A stretch of DNA of 64,000 bases from Paramesorhizobium endophyticum (GCF_014640615.1 NZ_BMHH01000001.1:248001-312000), one strand, 5' to 3'; shown: positions 16,923-27,680, counted from the stretch's first letter. The notes: a model not told the origin generated them from the letters alone. Numbers and translations: made by a program.

Positions 16923-17081
16923 ACCCCCCTCTGTCCTGCCGGACATCTCCCCCACAAGGGGGGAGATCAGCTGGCACTTCCCCTCAGTGTTCATTCTGCA
17001 ACGCCAGCGATTAGAGCCGCGCGTCTATGAAGGCCAATCTCCCCCCTTGTGGGGGAGATGTCCGGCAGGACAGAGGGGGGT
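16923..17081. repeat. Type A palindromic element, copy 2
   Basis: 159 bp, with arms ACCCCCCTCTGTCCTGCCGG and its complement around a 67-nt centre ending CGTCTATGAAGGC. It fills most of the 294-nt gap between the start of the AbrB gene and the end of mscL. Confidence 0.9.
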
Positions 17082-17124
17082 GTGCCTGGCAAATCCATCA
17101 AAACATGATCTGCACAAGGGCCCA

Positions 17125-17544
17125 TCACCTCCCCTGCTTCGCCAGCAAATCCCTGATCTCCGTCAGAAGCACTTCCTGCCGCGTGGGCTCCGGCTTCGCG
17201 GCCGGGGCTGCTTCCTCCTTATGCTTCAGCCGATTCATCAGTTTCACCACCACGAACAGCACGGCAGCGACGATGAGGAAATTGATGGCGAGCGTGAGGA
17301 AATGGCCGTAGGCGATGGTCGCGCCAGCCTCACGCGCGGCGGCGAGGGTCGGCCTCGGCTCGCCTGCCAGCTGGACGAACATGTTCGAGAAATCGAGCCC
17401 GCCGGTCAGGAAGCCGATGATCGGGGTGATGAAGTCGGCGACGACGGAATTGACCAGCCCGCCAAAGGCGCTGCCGATGACCACGCCGATGGCGAGGTCC
17501 ACCATGTTTCCCTTCAGGGCAAATTCCTTGAATTCCTTAAGCAT
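17125..17544 (-). CDS. mscL: Large-conductance mechanosensitive channel
   Basis: 139 residues. MscL opens under membrane tension to release solutes during hypo-osmotic shock. The N-terminal [20 protein letters not shown] amphipathic helix runs into the first helix [22 protein letters not shown] periplasmic loop, the second helix [19 protein letters not shown] and a charged cytoplasmic bundle with [10 protein letters not shown] follow. ATG at 17544 is chosen from family length and GGGAGA upstream; longer readings run into the promoter. It is a single gene, divergent from the hybrid kinase. Confidence 0.96.
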   Translation of the reverse strand: MLKEFKEFALKGNMVDLAIGVVIGSAFGGLVNSVVADFITPIIGFLTGGLDFSNMFVQLAGEPRPTLAAAREAGATIAYGHFLTLAINFLIVAAVLFVVVKLMNRLKHKEEAAPAAKPEPTRQEVLLTEIRDLLAKQGR

Positions 17545-17670
17545 GCTATCGTCTCCCGACAGTTGTTTTTCTTGTCGCATTTCTGCGACGCCAGGCTGAC
17601 GCCTGACTGCAAATGCTTTTCGGTTTATTGCTTCCTTAAAAGATGAAGCAGAGGGGAAAAAGAGGAAACC

Positions 17671-20600
17671 GTGCAAGGTTGGGGAATTATCGGCATTGCG
17701 TTTCTCTATCTGCTCCTGCTTTTTGCGGTGGCGAGCATGGGCGACCGGCGCGCGCAGCGCTGGGGCACCGAGCCGCGGCCCTATATCTATGCGCTGAGCC
17801 TCGCCGTCTATTGCACCTCATGGACCTTTTTCGGTTCCGTAGGCGTTGCGGCGGAGCGGGGGCTTGAATTCCTCGGCATCTATATCGGCCCGATCCTCGT
17901 CTTCACCATCGGCAACCGGCTGGTGCGCCATATCGTGCGGCTGGCGAAGGCCGAGCGCATCACCTCCATCGCCGATTTCCTCGCCGCCCGCTACGGCAAA
18001 AGCTTCGCCGTCGCCTCCATCGCCACGCTGATCGCCACCATCGGCGCGCTGCCCTATATCGCGCTGCAATTAAAGGCGGTGTCGGGCAGCGTGGATTTGA
18101 TCGTCGCGCATTACGGCCAGCCCTTCGACCCCATCGGCTATGTGTTCAGCGACGTGTCCCTGCCGGTCGCCTGTGTGCTGGCGCTGTTCGCCATCCTGTT
18201 CGGCACACGGCATACGGACGCGACCGAGCATCAGGACGGGCTCATCCTGGCGGTGGCGCTCGAATCGGTCATCAAGCTTTGCGCCTTTCTCGCCGTTGGC
18301 CTTGCCTGCACCTTCTTCCTGTTCGGCAGCCCCTCCGCCCTCATGGAGGCGGTGACGCTGAACGAGGCGGCATCCCATGCGCTCCATTACGAAACTTCCA
18401 TCGGCACATGGATCGTGCAGAGCCTGCTCAGCGCCATCGCGATCCTCATGCTGCCGCGCCAGTTCCATGTCGCCGTGGTGGAAAACCGCAGCGTGACGGA
18501 GCTGCGCATCGCGCGATGGCTGTTCCCGGCCTATCTGGTTCTGATCAATCTCTTCGTGCTGCCCATCGCGCTTGCAGGGGTGGTGGCGCTTGGCAACAGC
18601 ACCAATGCCGACCTCTATGTGCTGGCGCTGCCGCTGGCGACGGATCACCATCTGCTGGCGCTCATCGCCTTTGTCGGCGGGCTATCAGCGGCCACCGCCA
18701 TGGTCATCGTCGCCTGCGTGGCGCTGTCGGTGATGATCTCAAACCATCTGGTGCTGCCGCTTTTCATCAAGCACTTCCTGCGCAGCGACGAAGGCGAACC
18801 GCGCGACCTTACCCGCATGATCCTCTACACGCGGCGAGCGACGATCATCGTCATCCTGTTCATTTCCTTCATCTACTACCGCGAGACGGCGGACAATATC
18901 CGGCTTTCCTCCATCGGCCTCGTCTCCTTCGCAGCCATCGCGCAATTCGCCCCTCCCCTCCTAGGCGGGCTCATCTGGCGCGGGGCGAATGCGCGCGGCG
19001 CGGTGGCAGGCATGATCTGCGGCTTCGCGGTCTGGGCCTATACGCTGCTGCTGCCGACGCTTGCACCGCCCGATGCCGCTATCCTGCGCGAAGGGCTGTT
19101 CGGCCTCACGGCGCTGAAGCCGCAGGCGCTGTTCGGCACGGATGCCTTTCCGCTTACCAATGGCGTGATCTGGAGCCTGGCGGCGAACACGCTCGCTTAT
19201 GTCCTCGCCTCGCTTTCGCGCAAGGCGACGCCGCTCGAGCGTATCCAGGCCACCACCTTCATGCCACGCGACATCATGACCGTACCGACGCTGCGCCGCT
19301 TCCGGACAACCGTGACGGTGGATGAACTGAAGGCGACTATCGCGCGCTATCTGGGCGCGGAGCGGGTGGAACGCTCGTTCCAGAGTTTCGCCGCGCGGGA
19401 ACAAAGGACGCTGGTCGGGACCGCCCCTGCCGATATGGGCCTTATCCGCTATGCGGAGCAATTGCTTGGCAGCGCGGTCGGCTCTTCCTCCGCTCGGCTT
19501 GTGCTCTCGCTGCTCCTCCAGCGCAATGATAGCTCGACGCGCGGCGCGCTGCGGCTGCTCGATGACGCCTCCGAGGCGCTGCAGCAGAACCGGGGCCTGT
19601 TGCAGATCGCGCTCGACCAGATGGAACAGGGCATCACCGTGTTCGACCAGAATTTCCGGCTCACCTGCTGGAACCGGCAGTTCCGGCTGCTGCTCGACCT
19701 TCCCGACGAGTTCGGTCAGGTCGGCACGCCGCTGTCTGAGATCATCGAGCATTTGGCCCGGCGCGGCGATGTGGCCACTGGGAACATCATCACCATCATG
19801 CGCAATTTCACCACCTTCCGGCAGCCATGGCGCATAGAGCTGAAATCGAGCGGGCGCATCCTCGAAATCCGCTCCAACCCCATGCCGGATGGCGGGGTGG
19901 TCGCCACCTATACGGACATCACCCTCGCCGTCGAGGCGGCCAATGCGCTGAAGCGGATCAACGAGACGCTGGAGCAGCGGGTGGAGGACCGCACGGCGGA
20001 GCTTACCCATGTCAACAGCGAGCTTGCCAAGGCGCGCGCGGTGGCGGAAGAAGCCAATCTCGGCAAGACGCGGTTCCTGGCGGCGGTGGGACACGACATA
20101 TTGCAGCCGCTCAATGCGGCGAGGCTCTACAGTTCCGCCCTGACGGAACGGCTCAAGGGCGCGGAGGAAGAAAGCCTGACGCGCAACATCGATTCCTCGC
20201 TGGAGTCGGTCGAGGCCATCCTCGGCGCGGTGCTGGACATCTCCCGTCTCGACACGGGCGCGCTGAAGCCGCATGTCTCGGTCTTCCGGCTCGATGAATT
20301 GATGAAGCAGATCGTCACCGATTTCGCGCCGCTCGCCACACAAAAGGGCCTGAGCCTACGCGTCGTGCCGAGCAGCGTGGTGGTCGAGACCGACCGCAAC
20401 CTTTTGCGCCGGCTCGTGCAGAACCTCGTTTCCAACGCGATCAAATACAGCCGCAGCGGCAGTGTGCTGCTGGGCGCGCGGCGGCGGGGCGGTACGGTGG
20501 ATTTGCAGGTGCTCGACACCGGCATCGGCATTCCCGACGACAAGCTCGAAGCGGTCTTCCGGGAGTTCACCCGGCTCGATGAGGGCATGAAAGAGGCCGA

Positions 20601-21162
20601 AGGGCTGGGCCTTGGGCTTTCCATCGTCGACCGCATCGCGCGGGTGCTGTCGCTGCCGCTGGATTTGCGCTCCGTGCCCGGCAGGGGAACCGTCTTTTCG
20701 GTGCGGCTTGCGACGCTTCAGCAGCCCGTGCCGGCCAAGACAGGCGAGGCCTCGCCGAAAACCTACCGCGCCAAGGAGCTCTCCGGCACGAATGTGCTGT
20801 GCATCGACAATGACGAGCGCATCCTCGCAGGCATGGAGATCCTGCTCGGAGGCTGGGGGTGCCAGGTGGCGACGGCACGCAGCGGCGCGGAACTTAAAGC
20901 AGTCCTGGCGGGGGCACGCATGGCGCCCGACATCATCCTCGCCGATTACCACCTCAACAATGAAAACGGCCTCGACCTGATCGGCGAGGCGCGCGGCTAT
21001 TACGGGAAATTACCGGCTGTCCTCGTCACCGCCGACCGCTCCAACGAAGTGCGCCTGCGGGCAGAGGCGGAGGATGTGGCGGTGCTGCACAAGCCGCTGA
21101 AACCGGCCGCGCTGCGGGCCTTGCTTTCGCATCATCGGACGCGGATGCAGGCGGCGGAGTGA
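17671..21162 (+). CDS. Transporter-fused hybrid sensor kinase (CrbS-like)
   Basis: 1163 residues. The first about 500 form a sodium/solute symporter (SLC5, PutP-like) domain with some 13 helices. A linker of the STAC type follows, then a PAS domain ([19 protein letters not shown], about 650-760) and a HisKA helix with phospho-acceptor His808 in [13 protein letters not shown]. The ATPase has [18 protein letters not shown] and GLGLGLSI. The receiver domain has phospho-acceptor Asp1092 in [13 protein letters not shown]. This matches CrbS-type kinases, which control acetyl-CoA synthetase and acetate use in other bacteria; the ligand here is inferred. The GTG start at 17671 follows AGAGGAAA. Its partner is probably the NarL-type regulator at 21501-22154. 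Confidence 0.9.
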   Translation: MQGWGIIGIAFLYLLLLFAVASMGDRRAQRWGTEPRPYIYALSLAVYCTSWTFFGSVGVAAERGLEFLGIYIGPILVFTIGNRLVRHIVRLAKAERITSIADFLAARYGKSFAVASIATLIATIGALPYIALQLKAVSGSVDLIVAHYGQPFDPIGYVFSDVSLPVACVLALFAILFGTRHTDATEHQDGLILAVALESVIKLCAFLAVGLACTFFLFGSPSALMEAVTLNEAASHALHYETSIGTWIVQSLLSAIAILMLPRQFHVAVVENRSVTELRIARWLFPAYLVLINLFVLPIALAGVVALGNSTNADLYVLALPLATDHHLLALIAFVGGLSAATAMVIVACVALSVMISNHLVLPLFIKHFLRSDEGEPRDLTRMILYTRRATIIVILFISFIYYRETADNIRLSSIGLVSFAAIAQFAPPLLGGLIWRGANARGAVAGMICGFAVWAYTLLLPTLAPPDAAILREGLFGLTALKPQALFGTDAFPLTNGVIWSLAANTLAYVLASLSRKATPLERIQATTFMPRDIMTVPTLRRFRTTVTVDELKATIARYLGAERVERSFQSFAAREQRTLVGTAPADMGLIRYAEQLLGSAVGSSSARLVLSLLLQRNDSSTRGALRLLDDASEALQQNRGLLQIALDQMEQGITVFDQNFRLTCWNRQFRLLLDLPDEFGQVGTPLSEIIEHLARRGDVATGNIITIMRNFTTFRQPWRIELKSSGRILEIRSNPMPDGGVVATYTDITLAVEAANALKRINETLEQRVEDRTAELTHVNSELAKARAVAEEANLGKTRFLAAVGHDILQPLNAARLYSSALTERLKGAEEESLTRNIDSSLESVEAILGAVLDISRLDTGALKPHVSVFRLDELMKQIVTDFAPLATQKGLSLRVVPSSVVVETDRNLLRRLVQNLVSNAIKYSRSGSVLLGARRRGGTVDLQVLDTGIGIPDDKLEAVFREFTRLDEGMKEAEGLGLGLSIVDRIARVLSLPLDLRSVPGRGTVFSVRLATLQQPVPAKTGEASPKTYRAKELSGTNVLCIDNDERILAGMEILLGGWGCQVATARSGAELKAVLAGARMAPDIILADYHLNNENGLDLIGEARGYYGKLPAVLVTADRSNEVRLRAEAEDVAVLHKPLKPAALRALLSHHRTRMQAAE

Positions 21163-21169
21163 TTCACCG

Positions 21170-21268
21170 TCAGCGACTAAAATAAGTATACAGGTACGAT
21201 ATAGCCAATCCACCTATTCCAATGGAAAGGGGAAGAATGACAAAAGCGAAGAGTTGCAGGTCTGTCAT
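21170..21268 (-). CDS. 32-residue single-helix membrane protein
   Basis: Very short frame that is easy to overlook. It encodes MTDLQLFAFVILPLSIGIGG followed by LAISYLYTYFSR, a single strongly hydrophobic helix with a short polar C-terminus. Its ATG overlaps the stop of the 74-residue gene (ATGA), and GGAGG stands six nucleotides upstream, an ideal coupled start. It ends 7 nt after the kinase gene's stop, on the opposite strand. I do not recognise it. KdpF- or YnaJ-sized proteins are comparable in size only. The case rests on start signals, overlap and hydrophobicity. Confidence 0.55.
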   Translation of the reverse strand: MTDLQLFAFVILPLSIGIGGLAISYLYTYFSR

Positions 21269-21489
21269 TTCAACCTCCGAAGCGCATTCCTAGCTGCGAA
21301 ATGTAGCATAATTGACGCGCATATCCAACACATGGCCCCAAAGACAAATGTTTTCAAGGAAGCAACAGCACCAGCCGTATATAGCGCGGCGGCGAGTGGA
21401 GCCAACACACCAACCGTCAGACAAGCCGTCGACGCCCGATCTAGGTTATTCGCCAATAACTTCGCTTGTTCATTGTGTATCTGCGTCAT
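21265..21489 (-). CDS. 74-residue two-helix membrane protein
   Basis: Encodes a short polar N-terminus (MTQIHNEQAKLLANNLDRA) and two membrane helices at about 20-42 and 45-67, ending in a basic ARNALRRLK tail. ATG at 21489 has GGAGGG six nucleotides upstream, placed directly after the stop of the response-regulator gene, so the regulator and both tiny genes look like one operon. Similar small two-helix proteins exist in other Proteobacteria without a known role (from memory). A part in sensing or in the kinase's transporter domain is a guess. Confidence 0.65.
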   Translation of the reverse strand: MTQIHNEQAKLLANNLDRASTACLTVGVLAPLAAALYTAGAVASLKTFVFGAMCWICASIMLHFAARNALRRLK

Positions 21490-21500
21490 TCCCCCTCCCC

Positions 21501-22154
21501 TCAATTCACCGTCTGAATCCCATCCCCGCCGATTTTCGACAGCCGGATTACCGCCTGGGTGCGGCTATCGACGCCGAGCTTCTGCAAGACCGCCGAGACA
21601 TGGGCCTTGATGGTCGCCTCGGATACGCTGAGCTCATAGGCGATCTGCTTGTTGAGGAGGCCTTCGGCAAGCATGGAGAGGACGCGGGCTTGCTGGGGGG
21701 TCAGGGTGCGGATGCGGTGGATCAGGTCGGAGATTTCCGGGTCCGGCTCGCGGCCTAGGTCCACTTCCGGCGGGGCCCAGATGTCGCCGGAGAGGACGGC
21801 ACTTACCGCCTTTTCGATGTCCTCTATCCCCGCGGATTTGGAAATGAAGCCGGAGGCGCCGAGCTCCAACGCGCGCCGAATGGTCGCGGGATCGTCGGTC
21901 GCGGAGACGACGATGACCGGCAATGCCGGCTGGATCGATTTCAGCGCGACGAGGCCCGAAAGGCCGCTTGCGCCCGGCATGGTCAGGTCGAGCAGCAGAA
22001 GATCGATGTCGGAGGTTTCGAGAACCAGCTTCCTGGCCGCATCGAAATCGCCCGCCTCGATAATATCCGCCTCCTCAACGCTGTGCGTGAGCGCCTGCCG
22101 CAAGGCCCCCCGGAACAGCGGATGATCATCGGCGATGATGAACTTCGATTTCAT
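21501..22154 (-). CDS. NarL/LuxR-type response regulator (CrbR-like)
   Basis: 217 residues. The receiver domain has acidic pocket DD (9-10), phospho-acceptor Asp56 in LLLLDLTMPG, and a Thr/Ser-Lys pair (VSATDD, SKSAG). The C-terminal LuxR helix-turn-helix is LTPQQARVLSMLAEGLLNKQ with the recognition helix in SVSEATIKAHVSAVL. CrbR-type regulators pair with SLC5-fused kinases to activate acs, and the kinase gene sits convergent to it. A divergent promoter region of 199 bp separates it from pip. The two small membrane-protein genes follow it within 11 nt. Confidence 0.9.
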   Translation of the reverse strand: MKSKFIIADDHPLFRGALRQALTHSVEEADIIEAGDFDAARKLVLETSDIDLLLLDLTMPGASGLSGLVALKSIQPALPVIVVSATDDPATIRRALELGASGFISKSAGIEDIEKAVSAVLSGDIWAPPEVDLGREPDPEISDLIHRIRTLTPQQARVLSMLAEGLLNKQIAYELSVSEATIKAHVSAVLQKLGVDSRTQAVIRLSKIGGDGIQTVN

Positions 22155-22341
22155 GACACCGCGTCTTCCCCATTATATATAATAGCGGCTGTTTCCTTCC
22201 GGCTAACTGGTTTTTCCAGCTTTTCAAGCCGAAATCAAATGGACGGAAATGGACGCGGAAGGCTCGCCTGCCGCCGTCTGGCCTTATTGTGCAATAGGAA
22301 TAGCCACAATGGAACCTGCATTGTTTCCGGAAAACCGATAA

Positions 22342-23304
<963 letters not shown>

Positions 23305-23311
23305 GGGAGCA

Positions 23312-23340
23312 AGGGAGTAAGCTAAAATCGCTTACTCCCT
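23312..23340. terminator. Perfect 11-bp hairpin after pip
   Basis: AGGGAGTAAGC, loop TAAAATC, GCTTACTCCCT, eight nucleotides after the pip stop. It is followed by five A rather than T, so it is not a standard intrinsic terminator for the plus strand. It may act as an mRNA 3' stability hairpin, or as a terminator on the other strand. Confidence 0.5.
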
Positions 23341-23387
23341 AAAAATGCCCGTTGCCCAACGCCGTGCTTTTCCACTAGGGAAACATC

Positions 23388-23738
23388 ATGAGCACGGCAA
23401 TCATTTATAAAATCGCGCCCCGCGCATTGTGGCAGGCGGCGGAAGCGGCAGGCGTATTCACCGGCGCGCCGGTCGATCTCGCCGATGGGTTCATCCATTT
23501 TTCCACCGCCGCGCAGGCGCGCGAGACGGCGGCGAAGCATTTTTCGGGGCAGAGCGATCTCGTTCTCGTCGCCATCGAGGCGGATGCCCTGGGCGATAGG
23601 CTGAAATTTGAAGTCTCGCGCGGGGGCGATCTGTTCCCGCATCTTTATGGCGACCTGCCGATTGCCGCCGTGCGCTGGGTCAAGCCGCTGCCGCTCGGGG
23701 CGGACGGCACACACCAATTTCCGGAGATGGACGCATGA
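23388..23738 (+). CDS. DUF952 domain protein
   Basis: 116 residues, soluble. Family features are the start IIYKIAPRALWQAAEAAG, then DGFIHFSTAAQARETAAKHF, and the C-terminal FPHLYGDLPIAAVRWVKPLP. The function of DUF952 is not established. The gene overlaps pyrD by ATGA and is found beside it in many rhizobia, so they are co-translated. ATG at 23388 with AGGGAAAC upstream. Confidence 0.88.
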   Translation: MSTAIIYKIAPRALWQAAEAAGVFTGAPVDLADGFIHFSTAAQARETAAKHFSGQSDLVLVAIEADALGDRLKFEVSRGGDLFPHLYGDLPIAAVRWVKPLPLGADGTHQFPEMDA

Positions 23739-24829
23739 GCGGGCTTTTCGAAACCTTCGGCCGCCGCGCTCTTTTTGCGCTCGACCCGGAACAGGCGCAC
23801 GGCCTTTCCATCGCCGCGCTGAAAAGCGGCCTCATGTCATGCGGCACTGGCAATGATCCCGCGCTTGCCGTGAGCGTTGCCGGGCTCACCTTCCCCAACC
23901 CGCTCGGCATGGCGGCGGGCTATGACAAGAATGCCGAAATACCGGACGAGCTTCTAAAACTCGGCTTCGGCTTTGCGGAGGTCGGCACGCTGACGCCGAA
24001 GCCGCAGAGCGGCAACCCGCGCCCTCGCATCTTCCGGCTGGTTGAGGATCGGGCCGTCATCAACCGCCTTGGCTTCAACAATGAAGGGCATGAGGCAGCG
24101 TTCCAGCGTCTTTCCCGCCGACGCGGCAAGGGCGGGATCGTCGGTGTCAATATCGGCGCGAACAAGGATGCCGCCGACCGCATCGCCGATTATGTCGCGG
24201 GCATTCGCAAATTCTATCCGCTCGCCAGTTATTTCACCGCCAATATCTCCTCCCCCAACACGCCGGGCCTGCGCGATCTGCAGGCGCGCGACAGCTTGCG
24301 CGAATTGCTCTCACAGGTGCTGGCGGCGCGGGACGAGGAAGCGCAGAAAGCGGGCGTCCGCCGTCCGGTATTCCTCAAGATCGCGCCTGATCTGACGGAG
24401 GAAGGTCTCAATGACATCGCGGCGGAGGTTACGGCACATCCGCTCGACGGGCTCATCATCTCCAACACCACCCTCTCGCGCACCGACCTGACAAACAGGC
24501 AGAACGCGGGCGAGACGGGCGGCCTCTCGGGCGCGCCGCTGTTCGAGCGCTCGACCATCGTGCTGGCAAAGATGCGGCACAAAGTGGGGCCCGATTTGCC
24601 GATCATCGGCGTCGGCGGCATCGACAGCGCGGAGGCGGCGATTGCCAAGGTCCGGGCGGGCGCGGATCTCATCCAGCTTTATACGGGCCTCGTCTATCGC
24701 GGCCCCGGCCTGCCCGGCGAGATCGTGCGCGGGCTATCGGAGCGGCTGAAGCGCGAGGGCGTGAAGAACATCCGCGACCTGCGGGATCGTGATACGGCGC
24801 AATGGGCGGCGGAGGATATTCCGGCTTAA
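23735..24829 (+). CDS. pyrD: Dihydroorotate dehydrogenase (quinone), class 2
   Basis: 364 residues. It oxidises dihydroorotate to orotate, passing electrons through FMN to ubiquinone; it is the membrane-linked step of pyrimidine synthesis. The N-terminal amphipathic helices (LFETFGRRALFALDPEQAHG) bind the membrane. FPNPLGMAAGYDKNAE and NRLGFNNEGHE follow. FTANISSPNTPGLRDLQ holds the class 2 catalytic serine. IIGVGGIDSAEAA and QLYTGLVYRGPG bind FMN phosphate. ATG overlaps the DUF952 stop. Normal length. Confidence 0.97.
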   Translation: MSGLFETFGRRALFALDPEQAHGLSIAALKSGLMSCGTGNDPALAVSVAGLTFPNPLGMAAGYDKNAEIPDELLKLGFGFAEVGTLTPKPQSGNPRPRIFRLVEDRAVINRLGFNNEGHEAAFQRLSRRRGKGGIVGVNIGANKDAADRIADYVAGIRKFYPLASYFTANISSPNTPGLRDLQARDSLRELLSQVLAARDEEAQKAGVRRPVFLKIAPDLTEEGLNDIAAEVTAHPLDGLIISNTTLSRTDLTNRQNAGETGGLSGAPLFERSTIVLAKMRHKVGPDLPIIGVGGIDSAEAAIAKVRAGADLIQLYTGLVYRGPGLPGEIVRGLSERLKREGVKNIRDLRDRDTAQWAAEDIPA

Positions 24830-25170
24830 AGAAACAGTGCGAGTTCCCTTGGGTATCCGAGACTCCTCGCCTTCGACAAGCTACGGCCTGGGTGGCACTT
24901 CACCATGCGGGCTGTTCAAGCGTTGCGGAAAGCCCCTCACCCTTACCCTCTCCCCGTGAATTACGGGGAGAGGGGGACATAGACATTTCTGCGCTTTCTG
25001 TCCGCCAGGTGCAGGGGGAGGAGAAAGTGGCGATAAGGTTTAAGCCCCCTCTCCCCGTACTCACGGGGAGAGGGTAAGGGTGAGGGGCTATCCGCGCGAT
25101 GGATTTTTACCCTTCACCCCGAGCTTGTCGAAGGCAAACGAGGGGGAAGGAATGGTCCTGGTACCTTTCC
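24830..25170. repeat. Gap filled by a type B element inside type C-like sequence
   Basis: No gene is seen in these 341 nt. A 159-bp palindromic element B occupies 24931-25089: AGCCCCTCACCC, then a CTCTCCCCGTGAATTACGGG hairpin, a variable centre, a second hairpin and GGGTGAGGGGCT. On both sides stand pieces of C-type repeat (CTTCGACAAGC on the left; CCCTTCACCCCGAGCTTGTC on the right), so B appears inserted into C. It separates convergent pyrD and the MATE gene. Confidence 0.8.
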
Positions 25171-26520
25171 CTAAAACCCGAATTCCATCCGTAGCCGTCG
25201 CGGCAGCATGGCGAGCAGGGTGACGCCGCGCATCGAGAGGAAGACGTTGATCGCGAGCCAGAGGCCGTGATTGCCGAGCGGCCTCACGGCATAGAGCACC
25301 GCGAAGAAGGTGATGAGCGAAAGGCCCATCATGTTGCGCATGTCGCGCGACCAGGTGGCGCCGATATAGACCCCGTCCATATGGAAGGCGAGCAGCCCGG
25401 TCAGCGCCGTCAGCGCGGCCCAGGGCAGGTAGACAGCCGCCGCCGCGCGCACATCGGCGGCATTGGCCATCACCCTGATAATGGCATTGCCGAAGACGAG
25501 GAAGAACAGGGAAATGCCCGCTGCCAGGACGACGCCCCACAGGAAGGTGAGCTTGGCCCCGCGCAGGAAGGCCGGGCGATAGCGCGCGCCGACCGCGCGG
25601 CCGGTGATCTGCTCCGCCGCGGCGGCGATGCCGTCAAGGAAGAAGCCGGCCACAAGGAAGAAATTCATCAGCACCGCATTGGCGGCGAGCACGACCGGCC
25701 CCAGCTCCGATCCCGCCCGCGTGAAGAAGGCGAAGGCGGTCAAGAGCAGGAGTGAGCGGATCATGATGTCGCGATTGAGCACGAACATGCGCATCATGCC
25801 CGCCGGGTCGAAGATCAGCTCCCGGCCCGGGCGCGGCACGGAGCGGAATTTCATCACCACGACGGCCATGCCGACGAAGGCGGCAATGACCTCGCCGGTC
25901 ACCGTGCCCCAGGCAACGCCCGTCACGCCCCAGCCCAGGAGCAGCCCCAGCGTGATCGACATGACGATGTTGATGCCGTTCAACAGGAATTGCAGCGAGA
26001 GGCCCAGCATCCCCTCGCCCCGCCCGAGCACGAGGCCCAGCACGGCATAATTGACGAGCGCGAAGGGCGCGGAAACCATGCGGATCGTCACATAGCTGCG
26101 CATCGCCGCATCCGTCGCCGGTTCCGGATGCATGAACCAGGTCATGCCCTTCAGGAACAGCGGCACGCAAAGGATCATCAACACGCCGGCGGCGATGGCG
26201 ATGACCAGGGAGCGCCAGAAAATCGCCTGCTCCTCCACCTGATCGCCCCGCCCCATGGCCTGCGCGACAAGGCCGGTCGTGCCGGAGCGCAGGAAATTGA
26301 AAGCGGAGAACAGGATGTCGAAGACCAGCGCGCCGATGGCAAGGCCGCCGATCAGCTCCGCCTTGCCGAACTGGCCGATCACCGCCATGTCGACGAGACC
26401 AAGCAGCGGCGTCGTCACCGCGGCCAGCGCCATGGGAATGGCGATGCCCATCACCATGCGATGCGTCACATCGAAGGAACGCGCATTCGCGCCGGCATCT
26501 TGTTCAAGGGGAGCGTGCAT
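25171..26520 (-). CDS. MATE family exporter (DinF-like)
   Basis: 449 residues with twelve helices in two homologous halves, the multidrug and toxic compound extrusion fold. The first half has IPMALAAVTTPLLGLVDMAVIGQFG. The second half opens at about 240, with RDIMIRSLLLLTAFAFFTRAG and DGIAAAAEQITGRAVGARYR. The DinF branch normally uses a proton or sodium gradient to export cationic compounds; substrates cannot be read from sequence. ATG at 26520. It is a single gene flanked by repeats on both sides and convergent with pyrD. Confidence 0.92.
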   Translation of the reverse strand: MHAPLEQDAGANARSFDVTHRMVMGIAIPMALAAVTTPLLGLVDMAVIGQFGKAELIGGLAIGALVFDILFSAFNFLRSGTTGLVAQAMGRGDQVEEQAIFWRSLVIAIAAGVLMILCVPLFLKGMTWFMHPEPATDAAMRSYVTIRMVSAPFALVNYAVLGLVLGRGEGMLGLSLQFLLNGINIVMSITLGLLLGWGVTGVAWGTVTGEVIAAFVGMAVVVMKFRSVPRPGRELIFDPAGMMRMFVLNRDIMIRSLLLLTAFAFFTRAGSELGPVVLAANAVLMNFFLVAGFFLDGIAAAAEQITGRAVGARYRPAFLRGAKLTFLWGVVLAAGISLFFLVFGNAIIRVMANAADVRAAAAVYLPWAALTALTGLLAFHMDGVYIGATWSRDMRNMMGLSLITFFAVLYAVRPLGNHGLWLAINVFLSMRGVTLLAMLPRRLRMEFGF

Positions 26521-26620
26521 GGAGGGGAGCGCCAGGAGAGTTCAGACCGAACTGCTATGCCACCGATGCAGGCGAGCGCCAAGGGAATTAGTGCGGTTCA
26601 TGTTTTCATGGAATCAGTGC

Positions 26621-26770
26621 CAAGCGCCCTCGTGGTTCGAGGCGAATTCCGCTGCGCTCCATTCGCACCTCACCATGAGGGCTACTGAAGCGCCGACGCC
26701 CCTTCACCCTCATCCTGAGGTGCGACCCTGAGCCTGTCGAAGGGGAGCCTCGAAGGACGAGGGCGCTTGG
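26621..26770. repeat. Type C palindromic element, copy 1
   Basis: 150 bp with outer arms CCAAGCGCCCTCG and CGAGGGCGCTTGG and inner arms containing CTCACCATGAGGG and CCCTCATCCTGAGGTG. It lies between the MATE and CAP-domain genes. Related copies lie at 31319, 56573 and 60085. Confidence 0.85.
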
Positions 26771-26793
26771 CATTCCGTCAAAGCCGGAAATTT

Positions 26794-27276
26794 CTAAACC
26801 CCCAACATCATCGCCCAGTAGATATAGCGCGGCTTGCTGGCGGGGGTGGCCCAGGCGAGGCCGTAGTGACCGAACTCCGGGTCGAGCATGTTTTTACGGT
26901 GGCCGGGGGATTTCATCCACGCGTCGAAAACCGCCGCCGTGTTGCGCTGGCCGGCCGCGACATTTTCTGCCGCAGGGCCATGGATGCCCGCCTGGCGCAG
27001 GCGCGAGACGAAATCATTGCCCCAGCCGATGCTGTGGCCGATCTTGTCATAACTCGCCATGCGTTTTGCCTGGTAAAGCGCGGCCTGCTCGAGTTTCGAA
27101 CCGACCGCGACCGGCGGCAGGCCATGCTGCTTGCGGATGGTGTTGAAAATCGCGGTCGGGTCTTCCGCCGCTTCCGCTTCATTCGCCAGCGGCACGGCAG
27201 CCATAATAGATGCCGCGCCCATCACCATCATGAATTTCCGCCGGCTCACGGCGAAACCGGAATTCTCGATCGTCAT
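26794..27276 (-). CDS. Secreted CAP-domain (SCP-like) protein
   Basis: 160 residues. SRRKFMMVMGAASIMAAVPL with the cleavage-site-like ANEAEAAE is a twin-arginine-style signal, so export folded is likely. The CAP domain follows: HGLPPVAVGSKLEQAALYQA, a histidine in KIGHSIGWG, AAENVAAGQ, and WMKSPGHRKNMLDPEFGHYG, with the family's second histidine and glutamate. Bacterial CAP proteins have no settled function; a periplasmic binding or hydrolytic role is possible. ATG at 27276; the transcription unit appears to hold this gene alone. Confidence 0.88.
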   Translation of the reverse strand: MTIENSGFAVSRRKFMMVMGAASIMAAVPLANEAEAAEDPTAIFNTIRKQHGLPPVAVGSKLEQAALYQAKRMASYDKIGHSIGWGNDFVSRLRQAGIHGPAAENVAAGQRNTAAVFDAWMKSPGHRKNMLDPEFGHYGLAWATPASKPRYIYWAMMLGV

Positions 27277-27310
27277 CGTGCTGTTCTAGCCCCAAAATGC
27301 TTTGGAAAGA

Positions 27311-27577
27311 TCAGCGCCGATAACTCACGATCCTGAGCAAAATGAAGGCGGGGATGACGATCGCCGCGCCCAGTAACAGGTAATTGACGAAATCCGCGAT
27401 GGCCGAGAAGCCCATGTTCCACAATTGCAGGAAGAACCCGCGGATGCCCCACAATATGTCATAGGGCGACCAGTCGAAGGCGTGCATGACCACGCCGACA
27501 ACCAGCGAAACCAGCACAAGCTTGACGATGACCCGGGCCGGCGTATCGCCCAGAAAACGGTTTACACTGTCGGACAT
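27311..27577 (-). CDS. Small membrane protein (DUF6460-like)
   Basis: 88 residues with two or three helices: VIVKLVLVSLVVGVVMHAF, a DWSPYDILWGIRGFF turn, and NYLLLGAAIVIPAFILLRIV. This resembles the rhizobial DUF6460 family (recognised from memory). ATG at 27577 with GGAGG about eight nucleotides upstream fixes the start; the longer in-frame reading has no support. It lies between the CAP-domain gene and a small soluble gene on the same strand. Function unknown. Confidence 0.8.
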   Translation of the reverse strand: MSDSVNRFLGDTPARVIVKLVLVSLVVGVVMHAFDWSPYDILWGIRGFFLQLWNMGFSAIADFVNYLLLGAAIVIPAFILLRIVSYRR

Positions 27578-27680
27578 TCTCGTGCCTCCTGTTTGAGCGC
27601 AGAGATATGTGCTAACGTGCGCAAACACAAGAACGAGCTGGAAGACGCCGCATTTGCAGCGGCGCCTTTTCTTATCGGCC

